NCBI GenBank assembly: GCA_965246765.1
Contig: CBDFFJ010000008.1
Coordinates: 295,561 to 359,560, forward strand
Direction of reading: 5' to 3'
DNA length: 64,000 nt
Source: UBA1952 sp965246765
GTDB lineage: Bacteria; Bacteroidota; Bacteroidia; Chitinophagales; Chitinophagaceae
How positions within the stretch are numbered: the first letter of the stretch is position 1; every line of letters starts with the position of its first letter. Shown one piece after another: positions 17,590-26,577 of the stretch. A program made the position numbers and the translations under genes. The notes below the pieces were generated by a model, which did no database searches, had not been told where the DNA came from, and saw only the letters and a list, made by a program, of their open reading frames with translations.

Positions 17590-19515
17590 ATGAAGCGCAG
17601 ACTTTTATTCAGCCTACTCGTCGCCGCCACCGCGCTGGCTTGCTTTTCCTTTAAGGAAAACAGCAATCCTGCGCTGTACATTTTGGGCTACAAGGAGCGG
17701 CTGTCTGCATTTTCAGCGAAACAAGCTTTGCTGCTCCAACTCATTAGCAACGCCAATCTCTCAGACAGCAACGACCTCATTAAAATCAGAGCCGGGATAT
17801 ATGCTGCGAGGCTGGAGATGAAAGGGGCGGACTTCTGGCTGCGCTATCTTTCTCCAATTGAATACCGACGTATAAACGGCCCGCTGCCGGTGGAATGGGA
17901 GACGGAAGTCTTTGAGAAGTTTGAGAAGCCTTACAAGCGCGAAGGCGCAGGCCTGACGCTCGCTGAGCTTTATCTGGACGAGCCGGCGCCGCAAAAAGAT
18001 TCGCTACGCCATCTGATAGAAAGCAGCCTTGCCATAACCGCAAATTTTGCGGCAGATACGGTTACAAAAGAGCTGGCTACTTACCATCACTTTTTTCTCT
18101 GTAACAGGCTCTATCTGCTCAACCTTGCGGCGATTTACACAACGGGTTTTGAATGCCCGGATACAACGCGCATCATATCAGAGCTTCGCGCAATGCTGGA
18201 AAGCGTGCGCGGCATCTACAACCTGTATAACGAAGCGTTTCCGGCGACGCCTGTCACCGCCCGCTACCTGTCGCTTTACGATAGCTCGATTGCCTTTGCG
18301 TACGCGCAGCCGGCTGCTTACAGCGCGTTTGACCATTTTGCTTTTATCAGCAAATATGTCAATCCGCTATTCGCTTTGAATGCGGAGATGCTGCGCGATT
18401 ATGGCGTTGTGTCGCACAGCATGGTGGATTATTCGCTAAATAAGAGTGCGACTTCTATCTTCAGTAAAGACCTCTACCGCGGACAGAATGCGAAAGGCAT
18501 TTTTACCCGCATAAAAGACAGCGCAACGCTTGCGGAGATTGACCGCATTGGCAAGCTGCTTTTCTACGACCCGATTCTTTCCGGCAACAATATGCGGAGT
18601 TGCGCTTCCTGCCATAAGCCTACTGAGAGCTTCACCGACACTGGCTTTGCTACCGCATTTTCTTTTAACCGCGAAGGCCGCCTGACGCGCAATACGCCTT
18701 CGCTGATGAATGCTGAGTTCAATCACCTGTTGATGATGGACGGCGCACATAATTCGCTTCAACATCAGGCGCACGGCGTGGCTACCAATGCGAAAGAGAT
18801 GGGCGGAGATGAAGAGGACATTGTGCGCAAGGTGATGAGCTGCGATGAATACAAGAAAGCGTTTACAGCCTTGCTTGCCTATACACCCCAAGAGCCGCAA
18901 GTTTCCTTTGAGCATATTGCCTCGGCGCTGACGATGTACTACTGCAAATTCAGCACGGCCACCGCGCCTTTTGATGATGCTATGAACGGCGATAAATACC
19001 TGGACGGAGTGGCGCGAGATGGCTTCAATGTATTTATGAGTAAAGCCCAGTGCGGCACCTGCCACTTCGTGCCGCAGTTTAATGGCGTGAAGCCGCCGTA
19101 TGTCGGCTCTGAGTTTGAGGTGCTCGGCGTTCCTGCCGATAAAGACTATAAAGCGCTGAGCGCAGATTCGGGTCGCTATGGCGTACATGCCGCTTCGCAA
19201 ATGCTGTACGCTTTTCGCACTGGCACCATCCGCAATGCTTCGCGCACTGCGCCCTATATGCACAACGGCGTCTTCCGCACATTGCGCGAGGTGATAGATT
19301 TTTATGACGGCGGCGGCGGCGTGGGTCACGGACTATTGGTGGAAAACCAGACGCTCAATGCCGAAAAGCTGCAACTGACAGAAGGAGACAAAACCGCATT
19401 GATAGCATTTATGGAAAGCCTGAACGAGCGCATGCAGACAGAGTTGCCGCCGGTAAAGCTGCCACGCTCACACATCAGTGCCTTGAACCGTAGAAAGCCT
19501 GGAGGAGTTTATTAA
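17590..19515 (+). CDS. Di-haem cytochrome c peroxidase / MauG family protein
   Basis: Exported c-type cytochrome of 641 residues that reduces H2O2 or carries out MauG-like oxidation. The ATG at 17590 gives a signal peptide; Cys in ATALAC may be a lipidation site. Haem-binding motifs are CASCH near residue 338 and CGTCH near residue 488, followed by RTGTIRNASRTAPYMHNGVF, typical of the second haem domain. The N-terminal 300 residues are a helical extension that also occurs in the paralogue at 24595-26409 (both have a FD...FI..Y(I/V)NPL segment). It stands between the phytase-like gene and a small cytochrome c, which could be its electron donor. Confidence 0.85.
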   Translation: MKRRLLFSLLVAATALACFSFKENSNPALYILGYKERLSAFSAKQALLLQLISNANLSDSNDLIKIRAGIYAARLEMKGADFWLRYLSPIEYRRINGPLPVEWETEVFEKFEKPYKREGAGLTLAELYLDEPAPQKDSLRHLIESSLAITANFAADTVTKELATYHHFFLCNRLYLLNLAAIYTTGFECPDTTRIISELRAMLESVRGIYNLYNEAFPATPVTARYLSLYDSSIAFAYAQPAAYSAFDHFAFISKYVNPLFALNAEMLRDYGVVSHSMVDYSLNKSATSIFSKDLYRGQNAKGIFTRIKDSATLAEIDRIGKLLFYDPILSGNNMRSCASCHKPTESFTDTGFATAFSFNREGRLTRNTPSLMNAEFNHLLMMDGAHNSLQHQAHGVATNAKEMGGDEEDIVRKVMSCDEYKKAFTALLAYTPQEPQVSFEHIASALTMYYCKFSTATAPFDDAMNGDKYLDGVARDGFNVFMSKAQCGTCHFVPQFNGVKPPYVGSEFEVLGVPADKDYKALSADSGRYGVHAASQMLYAFRTGTIRNASRTAPYMHNGVFRTLREVIDFYDGGGGVGHGLLVENQTLNAEKLQLTEGDKTALIAFMESLNERMQTELPPVKLPRSHISALNRRKPGGVY

Positions 19516-19536
19516 AAACGAGATTTTCCAAAGCAA

Positions 19537-19929
19537 ATGAAGTATAAACAATATCGTACTACAGGCTTTATCGTGGCCCTGGCCATTATTACGATTGTGC
19601 TGCCTGCCTTCGCAGGCAGCGGCAAGAAGAAGGAGCCTAAAGTCGCGTATGCGTTTCCTGAAAACATGGCCCCTGCGGTACGCGAAGCCTTTACGAAAGA
19701 GTGCGATAAAGGTCAGGCGCTGTATAACCTGAGCTGCGCCAGCTGTCACAACAAAGTAGTTGATGGAAAGACAGTCATTCCCGACTGGACGTCTGCTCAG
19801 TTGGTGGGCTACGAGTTGCGCGTGCTCAATCCAAAGCATGAATCGGGTATTCCGGAAGAGCAGGTGTCGGCGGAAGAATTGGGCAATATCATGACCTTTC
19901 TGACGTACAAGAAGAAGAATTCACCATAA
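19537..19929 (+). CDS. Small monohaem cytochrome c
   Basis: Exported electron carrier of 130 residues. A signal peptide covers about 1-27 (ending PAFAGS). A single CASCH motif lies near residue 66 (LYNLSCASCHNKVVDG). The C-terminus contains EELGNIMTFLTYKK, a typical final helix, but a clear Met ligand is only a candidate (M in NIMTFL). It starts 21 bp after the di-haem peroxidase stop, so the two are almost certainly co-transcribed and probably exchange electrons in the periplasm. Confidence 0.8.
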   Translation: MKYKQYRTTGFIVALAIITIVLPAFAGSGKKKEPKVAYAFPENMAPAVREAFTKECDKGQALYNLSCASCHNKVVDGKTVIPDWTSAQLVGYELRVLNPKHESGIPEEQVSAEELGNIMTFLTYKKKNSP

Positions 19930-20036
19930 CTATACGCGACGCATCCACATTGCAGGCTTCATTATTTCACAAAGATTATTTTAGCCAGCATTGCATCTTA
20001 TTTATAGAACTAATCTTGCAGTATAGAACATAGCAA

Positions 20037-20552
20037 ATGACTATTGGTAAAGAATTGTTGCAGGAATTGAATTTAGAAGCTTCGGTTACGAGGAAGTATT
20101 TAGAAAGCATTCCCTTTGATAAACTTGATTACAAACCATCCGAAAAGTCGGAAACTTTGGGGCGGCTTGCAATACATGTAGCTGAGATTCTGGCCTGGTG
20201 GACTTCTGTAATTGAGACAAACGAGTTAGACTTTGCCGGCTTTGAGCCTGCAGAGATAAAATCGCGAGAAGCGCTTTTAATGTACTTTGACAAATTGCTG
20301 CAGGAAGCAAGCCAATCTTTATCCACAGCCGAGGATGCTGAGTTTAAGAAGGACTGGTCCATGCGACATGGAGAAGAGCTATATTTCACATTACCCAAAA
20401 AACAGGTCGCACGACTTTTTTGCATGAACCATTTCGTTCATCACCGGTCACAGCTCGGCATGTATCTGCGCATGTTAGGCATTCCGGTTCCTGCAACATA
20501 TGGACCTTCCGCAGACGATGGAGATGTGGCTCTGATTAATCGTTTTAAGTAA
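20037..20552 (+). CDS. DinB family protein
   Basis: Four-helix-bundle metal-binding protein of the DinB/YfiT type, 171 residues. The three metal-ligand histidines are placed as in the family: H49 in LAIHVAEI, then HFVHHRSQLGMYLRMLG near residues 132-148. DinB proteins include thiol-dependent transferases and many of unknown function; the substrate here cannot be read from sequence. The gene looks more AT-rich than its neighbours, possibly reflecting transfer. It is followed by a clear terminator. Confidence 0.85.
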   Translation: MTIGKELLQELNLEASVTRKYLESIPFDKLDYKPSEKSETLGRLAIHVAEILAWWTSVIETNELDFAGFEPAEIKSREALLMYFDKLLQEASQSLSTAEDAEFKKDWSMRHGEELYFTLPKKQVARLFCMNHFVHHRSQLGMYLRMLGIPVPATYGPSADDGDVALINRFK

Positions 20553-20577
20553 GTGGATTACAAGGATTGTTTGAAAA

Positions 20578-20608
20578 ACAAAAAGGCTCCTCGTAAAGGA
20601 GCCTTTTT
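20578..20608 (+). terminator. Rho-independent terminator after dinB-like gene
   Basis: The stem AAAAGGCTCC / GGAGCCTTTT with loop TCGTAAA is followed by T residues and preceded by an A run. It also sits just past the end of the minus-strand acidic protein gene, so it probably serves both strands. Confidence 0.85.
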
Positions 20609-20630
20609 CATGCGTAACGGTTAGCGGGAT

Positions 20631-20807
20631 TTACAAATCTTCATCAAGCTCATCATCGGCCGCTGATTCCTCGTCCAGTTCCTCATCTTTGTCCAGCTCG
20701 TCGTTATCAGTGTCGTTTGACACCGACATAGGTTGTCCTGAAGAAAGGCGGCTGCCTTCGTCTTCGCGCTCAAGATTTTCTTCCCGGTTTTGCTGTTGGC
20801 TTTCCAT
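20631..20807 (-). CDS. Small highly acidic protein (58 residues)
   Basis: Short minus-strand gene with ATG at 20807 and TAA at 20631. The product begins MESQQQNREENLEREDEGSR and ends in a run of Asp/Glu (DDELDEDL). It has no membrane segment or Cys. Evidence that it is real: the frame fills the space between the terminator and a divergent gene, the start and stop are clean, and the composition differs from random frames here. Function unknown; acidic tails of this kind occur in small stress-associated or DNA-mimicking proteins, but nothing more can be claimed. Confidence 0.6.
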   Translation of the reverse strand: MESQQQNREENLEREDEGSRLSSGQPMSVSNDTDNDELDKDEELDEESAADDELDEDL

Positions 20808-20934
20808 GGTAGTTGGTTTTGCCTAAACGGTACGAGGATAGTGCCATTGCACATTACTTTATCGTTATGGCAAGCGGCTTGGTTTGATAACGCTGAGGTC
20901 ACATTGCAAGGGTTACTTTGGGTAGCGCCTCATT

Positions 20935-21153
20935 ATGAAAAACAACAGACTGCTTGACGAGATGGAAGAATTATTGTCTCTCGCAGAGCGCAAAATCAAA
21001 ACCTTAGGCACGCTGACGTCTAATGCCCATCATCCCGAGGCCGGCATTTCACAACATAGCCATATGGATGCGGAGGCAACAAAGAAGGAAGTCCAATCGC
21101 TCACGCAGCAGTGGTGGGAGAAATACGACCGCTTCTATAATGGGAACGGCTGA
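20935..21153 (+). CDS. Small hypothetical protein (72 residues)
   Basis: Unrecognised cytoplasmic protein beginning MKNNRLLDEMEELLSLAERK and containing a His-rich centre (HHPEAGISQHSHMDAE) and a C-terminal WWEKYDRFYNG. Two amphipathic helices are likely. A near-consensus -7 box (TTACTTTG at 20913-20920) lies just upstream, and the gene is divergent from the acidic protein gene. It converges with the GH1 gene, whose stop is 22 bp away. Function unknown. Confidence 0.55.
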   Translation: MKNNRLLDEMEELLSLAERKIKTLGTLTSNAHHPEAGISQHSHMDAEATKKEVQSLTQQWWEKYDRFYNGNG

Positions 21154-21174
21154 TTGGTACGTGCTTTCCGGCAA

Positions 21175-22578
21175 TTATTGATGTGTAGGTTGTGCCACGA
21201 AGCTCAATCCCGGAATTGCTGTTTCTGAATTGCTGTTCCGTCCATCACTCAGGAAGGCTTTATACCAGTAGCCGGAGTCTTTGACGATGCGCTTCTGCGT
21301 TCTGAAGTCCACATGCACCAGCCCGAAGCGGGGGTTATAGCCTTCCGCCCATTCAAAGTTGTCTGTGAAGCTCCACACGAAATAGCCGTTCACCGGCACG
21401 CCTTCCGCCTTTGCCCGCAGTACCTGCGCCAGATACCCTTGAAGATAGTTGACGCGCTGTACATCATGCACCGCGCCATCTTCTACATCATCGTGGAAGG
21501 CCGCGCCGTTTTCGGTAACAATCAGCTCTGGGATGCCCTTGTAAGCGGCAAACTTTTTCAGCACTTCATAAATCCCTTCCGGATACACCTCCCAATTCAT
21601 CAGCGTCCGCTCCACGGCGCGTTTGTCCGCGCCTACTACCTGCGCGTAAACAAGCGGCCGCGCATAGGTGTGGCGGGCCATCTCTCGTGTGTAGGTCTGT
21701 ACGCCTATGAAGTCCATGTCAAAGCGCAGCGCGGCTTCATCATGCTGACCAATAAAGCGCTCCATGCGCTGCAGGAACTTCAAATCATCCAGCGGATAGC
21801 CAAGGCCCAGCAGCGGCTCTATGAAAAAGCGATTGAGAATAGCGTCAATCTTCACCGCTGCTGCTGCGTCTTCCGGCCGGAAGGAAAACGCCTCAACATG
21901 CGAGCAGGAAAACGTGGTTCCGGCTTTGCAATCACTTCGCTCCGATTTAATAATCCGCCCGCCCGCCGCCTGACAAAGCGCGGCATGATGCGCAGCGCTC
22001 ATAAATCCTGACAGGCTGCGCATGCCCGGCGCATGAAGCCCGAGAAAGTGACCTGCTCCTACAAATACCATCGGCTCATTGAGCACCATCCAATGCTTCA
22101 CCCGGTCGCCAAACTGCGCGATGCAAAAGCGGGTGTATTCGCTAAACCAATCCACAATATGCCGGTTGCACCAGCCACCTTTTTCCTGCAGCGCCTGCGG
22201 CAAATCCCAATGATAGAGTGTTACCCAAGGCTCAATGCCCAGCTCCAGGCAGAAGTCAATTAGGTTGTGATAGAACGCGACGCCTGCAGCATTTGGCTTA
22301 CCCGTCCCGTCGGGAAAAATCCGGCTCCACGAAAGCGAGAAGCGAAACGCCGGGATGCCGAGGCTGTGCATCAGGATAAGGTCCTGGATGTAACGATTAT
22401 AGAAGTCGCAGGCTACGCGGCCAGTTTCGCCGCCCGCAATCTTCCCTTTTGTGTCCGTGAATACATCCCAGATTGAGCGGCCTTTACCGTCTGTCAGGTA
22501 CGCGCCTTCGGTCTGGTAGGCCGCCGCCGCTACGCCCCAGGTAAAGCCGGGGCCAAAATCTGCCGCGCTAAGGTTCAT
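21175..22578 (-). CDS. Glycoside hydrolase family 1 beta-glucosidase
   Basis: Retaining beta-glycosidase of 467 residues, the normal length for GH1. The acid/base Glu is in LNEP (near residue 165) and the nucleophile Glu in VTENG (near residue 355). Also present are the N-terminal signature FTWGVAAAAYQTEGA and the substrate-binding WSFTDNFEWAEGY. There is no signal peptide, so it acts in the cytoplasm on small beta-glucosides. It is separated by 3 bp from the glycosyltransferase gene upstream and is the last gene of a minus-strand set. Confidence 0.92.
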   Translation of the reverse strand: MNLSAADFGPGFTWGVAAAAYQTEGAYLTDGKGRSIWDVFTDTKGKIAGGETGRVACDFYNRYIQDLILMHSLGIPAFRFSLSWSRIFPDGTGKPNAAGVAFYHNLIDFCLELGIEPWVTLYHWDLPQALQEKGGWCNRHIVDWFSEYTRFCIAQFGDRVKHWMVLNEPMVFVGAGHFLGLHAPGMRSLSGFMSAAHHAALCQAAGGRIIKSERSDCKAGTTFSCSHVEAFSFRPEDAAAAVKIDAILNRFFIEPLLGLGYPLDDLKFLQRMERFIGQHDEAALRFDMDFIGVQTYTREMARHTYARPLVYAQVVGADKRAVERTLMNWEVYPEGIYEVLKKFAAYKGIPELIVTENGAAFHDDVEDGAVHDVQRVNYLQGYLAQVLRAKAEGVPVNGYFVWSFTDNFEWAEGYNPRFGLVHVDFRTQKRIVKDSGYWYKAFLSDGRNSNSETAIPGLSFVAQPTHQ

Positions 22579-22581
22579 CGC

Positions 22582-23667
22582 TCAGATGCTGATGTAGGCA
22601 GCGACCATTTTTTGAAAAAGGCTTCGTTTAAACTTGCCACCGTAAAGCCGTTCTGCAACTGTCCCTTCGTCCTGCAGCATCGTTTTATAATCGGCAATCA
22701 GCGTATTAATGATGCGCTCCGTTTCGTCCGGGAAGTCCACCGGCACAACACTTGCATCTTCCAGCCAGTTGTCTATGCGACTAACGGCTTTTTCCTTCAG
22801 GCTTTTCAAGACCGGAACGCCCATCTTCTTCAGCGCAGCGGCGTTACATTGTTGCTCGTACTGCCCTTTCATGGGCACCACCATGAGCTTCTTTTTCAGG
22901 AAAAGCGCCTCGGCAGGCGTCTCAAAACCAGCTCCACACAGCACGCCGCTTGAAGCCGCCATGCTGAATAGAAAAAGGTTGTCGTGAATGGGACGGATAG
23001 TGATGTTTTGCTGCTCGTCCGTTGTCTTTGTGTGTTTGGAGAAAACCTCCCAGTGCACTTCCGGAAAATGCAGCAGCATATTCACGATGCGCTTGTCGCT
23101 GTATGCCGGCAGATAGACGGTGTAATGGCCTTCATCCTTAGGTACGAGCCTGCGCACGCCATCGCGGATAACCGGCGTAAAGATGTCTTCGTCGTAAGGC
23201 TTAAAATGAAAACCGTATTGCCGCGTAGCCGGCGCATAATAGTTCAGGAAAGCAGCGCCGACGCGGTCTTTTTGGTCGGGTTTCGGGCAATGGGAATTAA
23301 GCACAGCCGCCTGATGGCTTAGGCCGATACATGGCTTGCCTTTTTGCAGGCAGGCCCAGGCGCTCACCGGCTCAAAGTCAGAAATTACAAGGTCATATTC
23401 TTCTACCGGCAGGCTGTTAATCTCCTTCTTGAAGCGCCGCACTTTGTTTTTGCGATAAGTCGCCATCAGGTCAATGCCGCCTTTCTTGCCGAAGATGAAT
23501 CCAAGACCCTGAAAGCGATATTTTACCGGAAAGTCCAGCGTCACGTCCGCCTGCATCCCGCTGATAAGCACGTCCACGTCTCCATGTTTTGCCAGCGCCG
23601 GAATAATGCTGCGTGCCCGGCTGATGTGGCCATTGCCGGTGCCTTGTATGGCGTAGAGGATTTTCAT
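22582..23667 (-). CDS. Glycosyltransferase, GT-B fold (PF13528-like)
   Basis: Predicted sugar transferase of 361 residues without a signal peptide. The N-terminus AIQGTGNGHISRARSIIPAL is the glycine-rich loop typical of GT-B glycosyltransferases of the Glyco_trans_1_3/MurG-like group. The C-terminal half carries the donor-binding part (GAGFETPAEALFLKKKLMVVPMKGQYEQQ). It overlaps the LpxH-like gene by 4 bp (ATGA) and so is translationally coupled to it. Linked to a lipid-type phosphoesterase, it may glycosylate a membrane lipid; this is inference. Confidence 0.82.
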   Translation of the reverse strand: MKILYAIQGTGNGHISRARSIIPALAKHGDVDVLISGMQADVTLDFPVKYRFQGLGFIFGKKGGIDLMATYRKNKVRRFKKEINSLPVEEYDLVISDFEPVSAWACLQKGKPCIGLSHQAAVLNSHCPKPDQKDRVGAAFLNYYAPATRQYGFHFKPYDEDIFTPVIRDGVRRLVPKDEGHYTVYLPAYSDKRIVNMLLHFPEVHWEVFSKHTKTTDEQQNITIRPIHDNLFLFSMAASSGVLCGAGFETPAEALFLKKKLMVVPMKGQYEQQCNAAALKKMGVPVLKSLKEKAVSRIDNWLEDASVVPVDFPDETERIINTLIADYKTMLQDEGTVAERLYGGKFKRSLFQKMVAAYISI

Positions 23668-24551
23668 TCGGTTTTAAGGAGCTTAAATTCTTCCAGCATC
23701 GCATTGAAAAGCTGCGACGCATCTTCTGATTCTTCTTCCGGCGCGGCATCCACGAAATCTGCTTGTGAATAGCGAAACAGTCGCCACTCGCCCGCGGTGT
23801 ATTCAAGCGCTGTCAGGTTTTCAATCCAGTCGCCGGAGTTTAGGTAGAGAATGCTGCCGTGCTCGTTAGTAATAGTGCGCATCTCGGGCTGATGGATATG
23901 GCCGCACACCACGTAATCATATCCATTGGCGATGCCGATGTCGGCTGCCGTCTGCTCAAAGCTGTTGATGAACTTAACGGCGCTCTTCACGCTGTCCTTG
24001 ATACGCTTAGACAGCGAGAGTTTCCCCTTGCGGAATATCTTTTCAGAAATGAAATTGGCGAGGCGATTTATGAGAATGAGCCCGTCGTAGCCGACCGCGC
24101 CCAGCTTTGCCAGCCAGCGCGAATGCTGCATGGTTACATCAAACACATCGCCGTGAAATATCCAGGCGCGCCTGCCTTCGTCCAGCTCCAGCAATACTTT
24201 GTTTTCAATGCGCAGCGAGCCGAGCTTGAAGCCTGTGAAGCGGCGCAGCATTTCATCATGGTTGCCGGTGATGTAATAAACTTTGGTGCCTTTGCCAATC
24301 AGGCCCATGATTTCCTTCACAACCTTCATGTGGCTCTTCGGCCAGTAGCGTTTGCTGAACTGCCAGATGTCTATGATGTCGCCGTTCAGGACGAGCGTTT
24401 TCGGCTTGATGCTTTTCAGATACAGCAGCAGCTCCTTCGCATGGCAGCCATAGGTGCCGAGATGGACGTCTGAAATAACGGCGACTTCTACTTTACGTTT
24501 TGCTGGCTTCCCCAATGTCTGGCTGTGTATCTGCGAATTTCCTTTTGGCAA
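23664..24551 (-). CDS. UDP-2,3-diacylglucosamine diphosphatase-like metallophosphoesterase
   Basis: Calcineurin-type phosphoesterase of 295 residues with all family metal motifs: DVHLG near residue 28, GDIID, GNHDE, and GHIHQP near residue 218. It resembles LpxH/LpxI-like enzymes that act on nucleotide-linked lipid A precursors, though a wider substrate range is possible. The frame opens with TTG at 24551; there is no ATG before the first motif, and the family normally starts a few residues before RKVEVAVISDVHLG, so the exact start is uncertain. It is coupled by a 4-bp overlap to the glycosyltransferase and lies 43 bp after the di-haem peroxidase. Confidence 0.82.
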   Translation of the reverse strand: MPKGNSQIHSQTLGKPAKRKVEVAVISDVHLGTYGCHAKELLLYLKSIKPKTLVLNGDIIDIWQFSKRYWPKSHMKVVKEIMGLIGKGTKVYYITGNHDEMLRRFTGFKLGSLRIENKVLLELDEGRRAWIFHGDVFDVTMQHSRWLAKLGAVGYDGLILINRLANFISEKIFRKGKLSLSKRIKDSVKSAVKFINSFEQTAADIGIANGYDYVVCGHIHQPEMRTITNEHGSILYLNSGDWIENLTALEYTAGEWRLFRYSQADFVDAAPEEESEDASQLFNAMLEEFKLLKTE

Positions 24552-24594
24552 ATAATGGGAGCGTTACCAAATCATCACCAAAACATCAATAACG

Positions 24595-26409
24595 TCAGTG
24601 CCCGGTATCATTCAGGCTGCGCAAGAAGGCCACTATATCGCGCTGCTCCCGTGCGGAAAGATGCAGCGGCTCCAAAGGCAACGTCTGCGCTTCCAGGTGA
24701 ATACCCCAGCCGTTTCCACCGCTGCGGTTATAAAAATCTACAACCTCTTCCAGCGTTTTAAAGACGCCGTTATGCATATATGGGGCCGTCAACGCGGCAT
24801 TGCGCACCGTTGGCGTCTTAAAGGCATAGTTGTGCAAAGGCGTATGCGTGGCGCCGCCTTTTCCCAAATCATCGTCTAAGGCCGATGGTCGCTTTGCCAA
24901 AGCAGGTACAGCCAGAATCTCCGATTCGCTCTCCTCGTATCGCGGCGGCACGAGGCTGTTAAACACGGGCGCGTAATGGCAGGTGCCGCACTTTGCCTTT
25001 CCCATAAACAGATTAAACCCTCGCTGCTCTGCACCGGAAAAGTCTGCTGATTCGTGGCGCATGTAGCGGTCAAAGCGGCTGTTGAGCGAAGTGAGGCTTC
25101 GGATGTAAGCGCCAATCGCATTGGCGATGGTGTATTGATTAATCTTTTCCCGCTCACGCGAATACGCCTGCGCAAACTGCCGGCTGTAAGCAGTATCTGC
25201 TGCGAGCAACGGAACCGCATCGCACAGCGAGCCGCCCATCTCTGCCTGATTATGGACAACGGCATCCAATTGCGTCTCAAGCACCAGCGCGCGTGAATCA
25301 TAGAACTGCCGGGCCTGTATCGCGCTGTTGATGAGTGTAGGCGTATTGCGCGCTACACTTGTCTTCCCGTCTAAGGAAAGCGCTTTGGAAATGCCATCTG
25401 TAAACGCGCGCTCGGGTTGGTGGCAGCTTGCGCAGCTTCGCACATTGCCGCGCGAAAGGCGCGTGTCGGAAAAGAGCCTTTTACCGAGTGAGATGCGTTC
25501 GGCCGTGGGCAGGAAGCGCTCATTCGGCGAAAAGAAGGCGATATTGAAGATGTCTTTGGAGAAGAGGTTTTCTGCCTCTGCATTCAGCGGTGTGAGCTGC
25601 GCGCCATTCACCGCGCCGAGCGCAAATGCGCAATCTTTTAAGCACGCTGTCAGTGGATTTATGTAGTCGCGGATGAAGCGGAGACGATCAAAAGAATTGA
25701 ATTCTTTCGCCTTCTCGACGAATAAGATTGCAGCGTCAAAAGCTTTGGTGGCAGCATCATACAGGTTGTGCTGCCTTTCGTCCAGGCTCTTTTTGTAGAA
25801 GCCCAGCACTTCCCTTTCCGCCGCCAATTGCCGCCGCGTTTCCGGCAAGGCATTTAGCGACATCGGCACGTCAAAGCCGGTAATGCCGAGCGAGATAATG
25901 CGGTACGTGCCGGAGCGGAGCGCTTCCCAAACGCGGTCGTCGCGGAAGTAATATTCATGGTCGGGCGCGGTGCGCAGAGACTGTACAGTCTTTAATAGAA
26001 TGCCCGTTTCAACGCGAAAGCTTTTGGCGTCAAAAGCTGGCGCATACAGAATGGCTTCAATGTGCTGGAATCCATGCGGCTTTGTGCTGTCCTGCTGCGT
26101 GTCGTCTTCAATGCGCAGTAGGTCGGGGCCATTTACGGCGCGGGCGTTGCGGGAGTCAAACTGCTCTAGGAAGAAGGAGACTTTTTTGTACGCTTCGCGG
26201 CAGGAAAGGAATCGGCGCTTTAATGAAGCCTTGTTTGCCGGAGCGCGTTTGGCTTCGCTTTCCAGCGATTGCAGTTTCCGGATTAGGCTGTCCAAATTGT
26301 GGTTGTAGTAACTGGCAACGGCTTCATTATAGCCTTTTCCGCCGGGCGCGAAAGCAAGCGCCGCCATTATGCCCGCAAGCGCGCATCCAAGCACAAATTT
26401 CTTTATCAC
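24595..26409 (-). CDS. Di-haem cytochrome c peroxidase with N-terminal imelysin-like region
   Basis: Exported protein of 604 residues and paralogue of 17590-19515. Signal peptide about 1-25. The N-terminal 290 residues are helical and resemble the imelysin/iron-regulated peptidase-like fold: GFQHIEAILY aligns with the imelysin motif GxHxxE but with Gln in place of the first His. Haem motifs are CASCH near residue 326 and CGTCH near residue 474, with TPTVRNAALTAPYMHNGVF towards the end. It heads a minus-strand set with the LpxH-like, glycosyltransferase and GH1 genes and is divergent from the purple acid phosphatase. Confidence 0.85.
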   Translation of the reverse strand: MIKKFVLGCALAGIMAALAFAPGGKGYNEAVASYYNHNLDSLIRKLQSLESEAKRAPANKASLKRRFLSCREAYKKVSFFLEQFDSRNARAVNGPDLLRIEDDTQQDSTKPHGFQHIEAILYAPAFDAKSFRVETGILLKTVQSLRTAPDHEYYFRDDRVWEALRSGTYRIISLGITGFDVPMSLNALPETRRQLAAEREVLGFYKKSLDERQHNLYDAATKAFDAAILFVEKAKEFNSFDRLRFIRDYINPLTACLKDCAFALGAVNGAQLTPLNAEAENLFSKDIFNIAFFSPNERFLPTAERISLGKRLFSDTRLSRGNVRSCASCHQPERAFTDGISKALSLDGKTSVARNTPTLINSAIQARQFYDSRALVLETQLDAVVHNQAEMGGSLCDAVPLLAADTAYSRQFAQAYSREREKINQYTIANAIGAYIRSLTSLNSRFDRYMRHESADFSGAEQRGFNLFMGKAKCGTCHYAPVFNSLVPPRYEESESEILAVPALAKRPSALDDDLGKGGATHTPLHNYAFKTPTVRNAALTAPYMHNGVFKTLEEVVDFYNRSGGNGWGIHLEAQTLPLEPLHLSAREQRDIVAFLRSLNDTGH

Positions 26410-26531
26410 GATTGTCAGAAAGAGGCCGCAAGATTATGCGCCAAAGGCACTGCATACGCCGCCGTAATGATTCCCTAACCTTTTGATAATGCAGGTAACG
26501 CTGCGGTAATCTGCCTGTAACAGTGCCCGGA

Positions 26532-26539
26532 TACTTTCG
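26532..26539 (+). promoter_or_regulatory. -7 promoter box of the purple acid phosphatase gene
   Basis: TACTTTCG, one mismatch from TAnnTTTG and preceded by GGA, lies 38 bp before the ATG at 26578. Confidence 0.4.
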
Positions 26540-26577
26540 CGCCGCTTTCAATAAACAGCAATTTGAAGAAGACGATT

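Noticed and set aside
20621..20902. 93-codon minus-strand frame
   Set aside because: It lies in another frame of the acidic 58-residue gene and has random-like composition.
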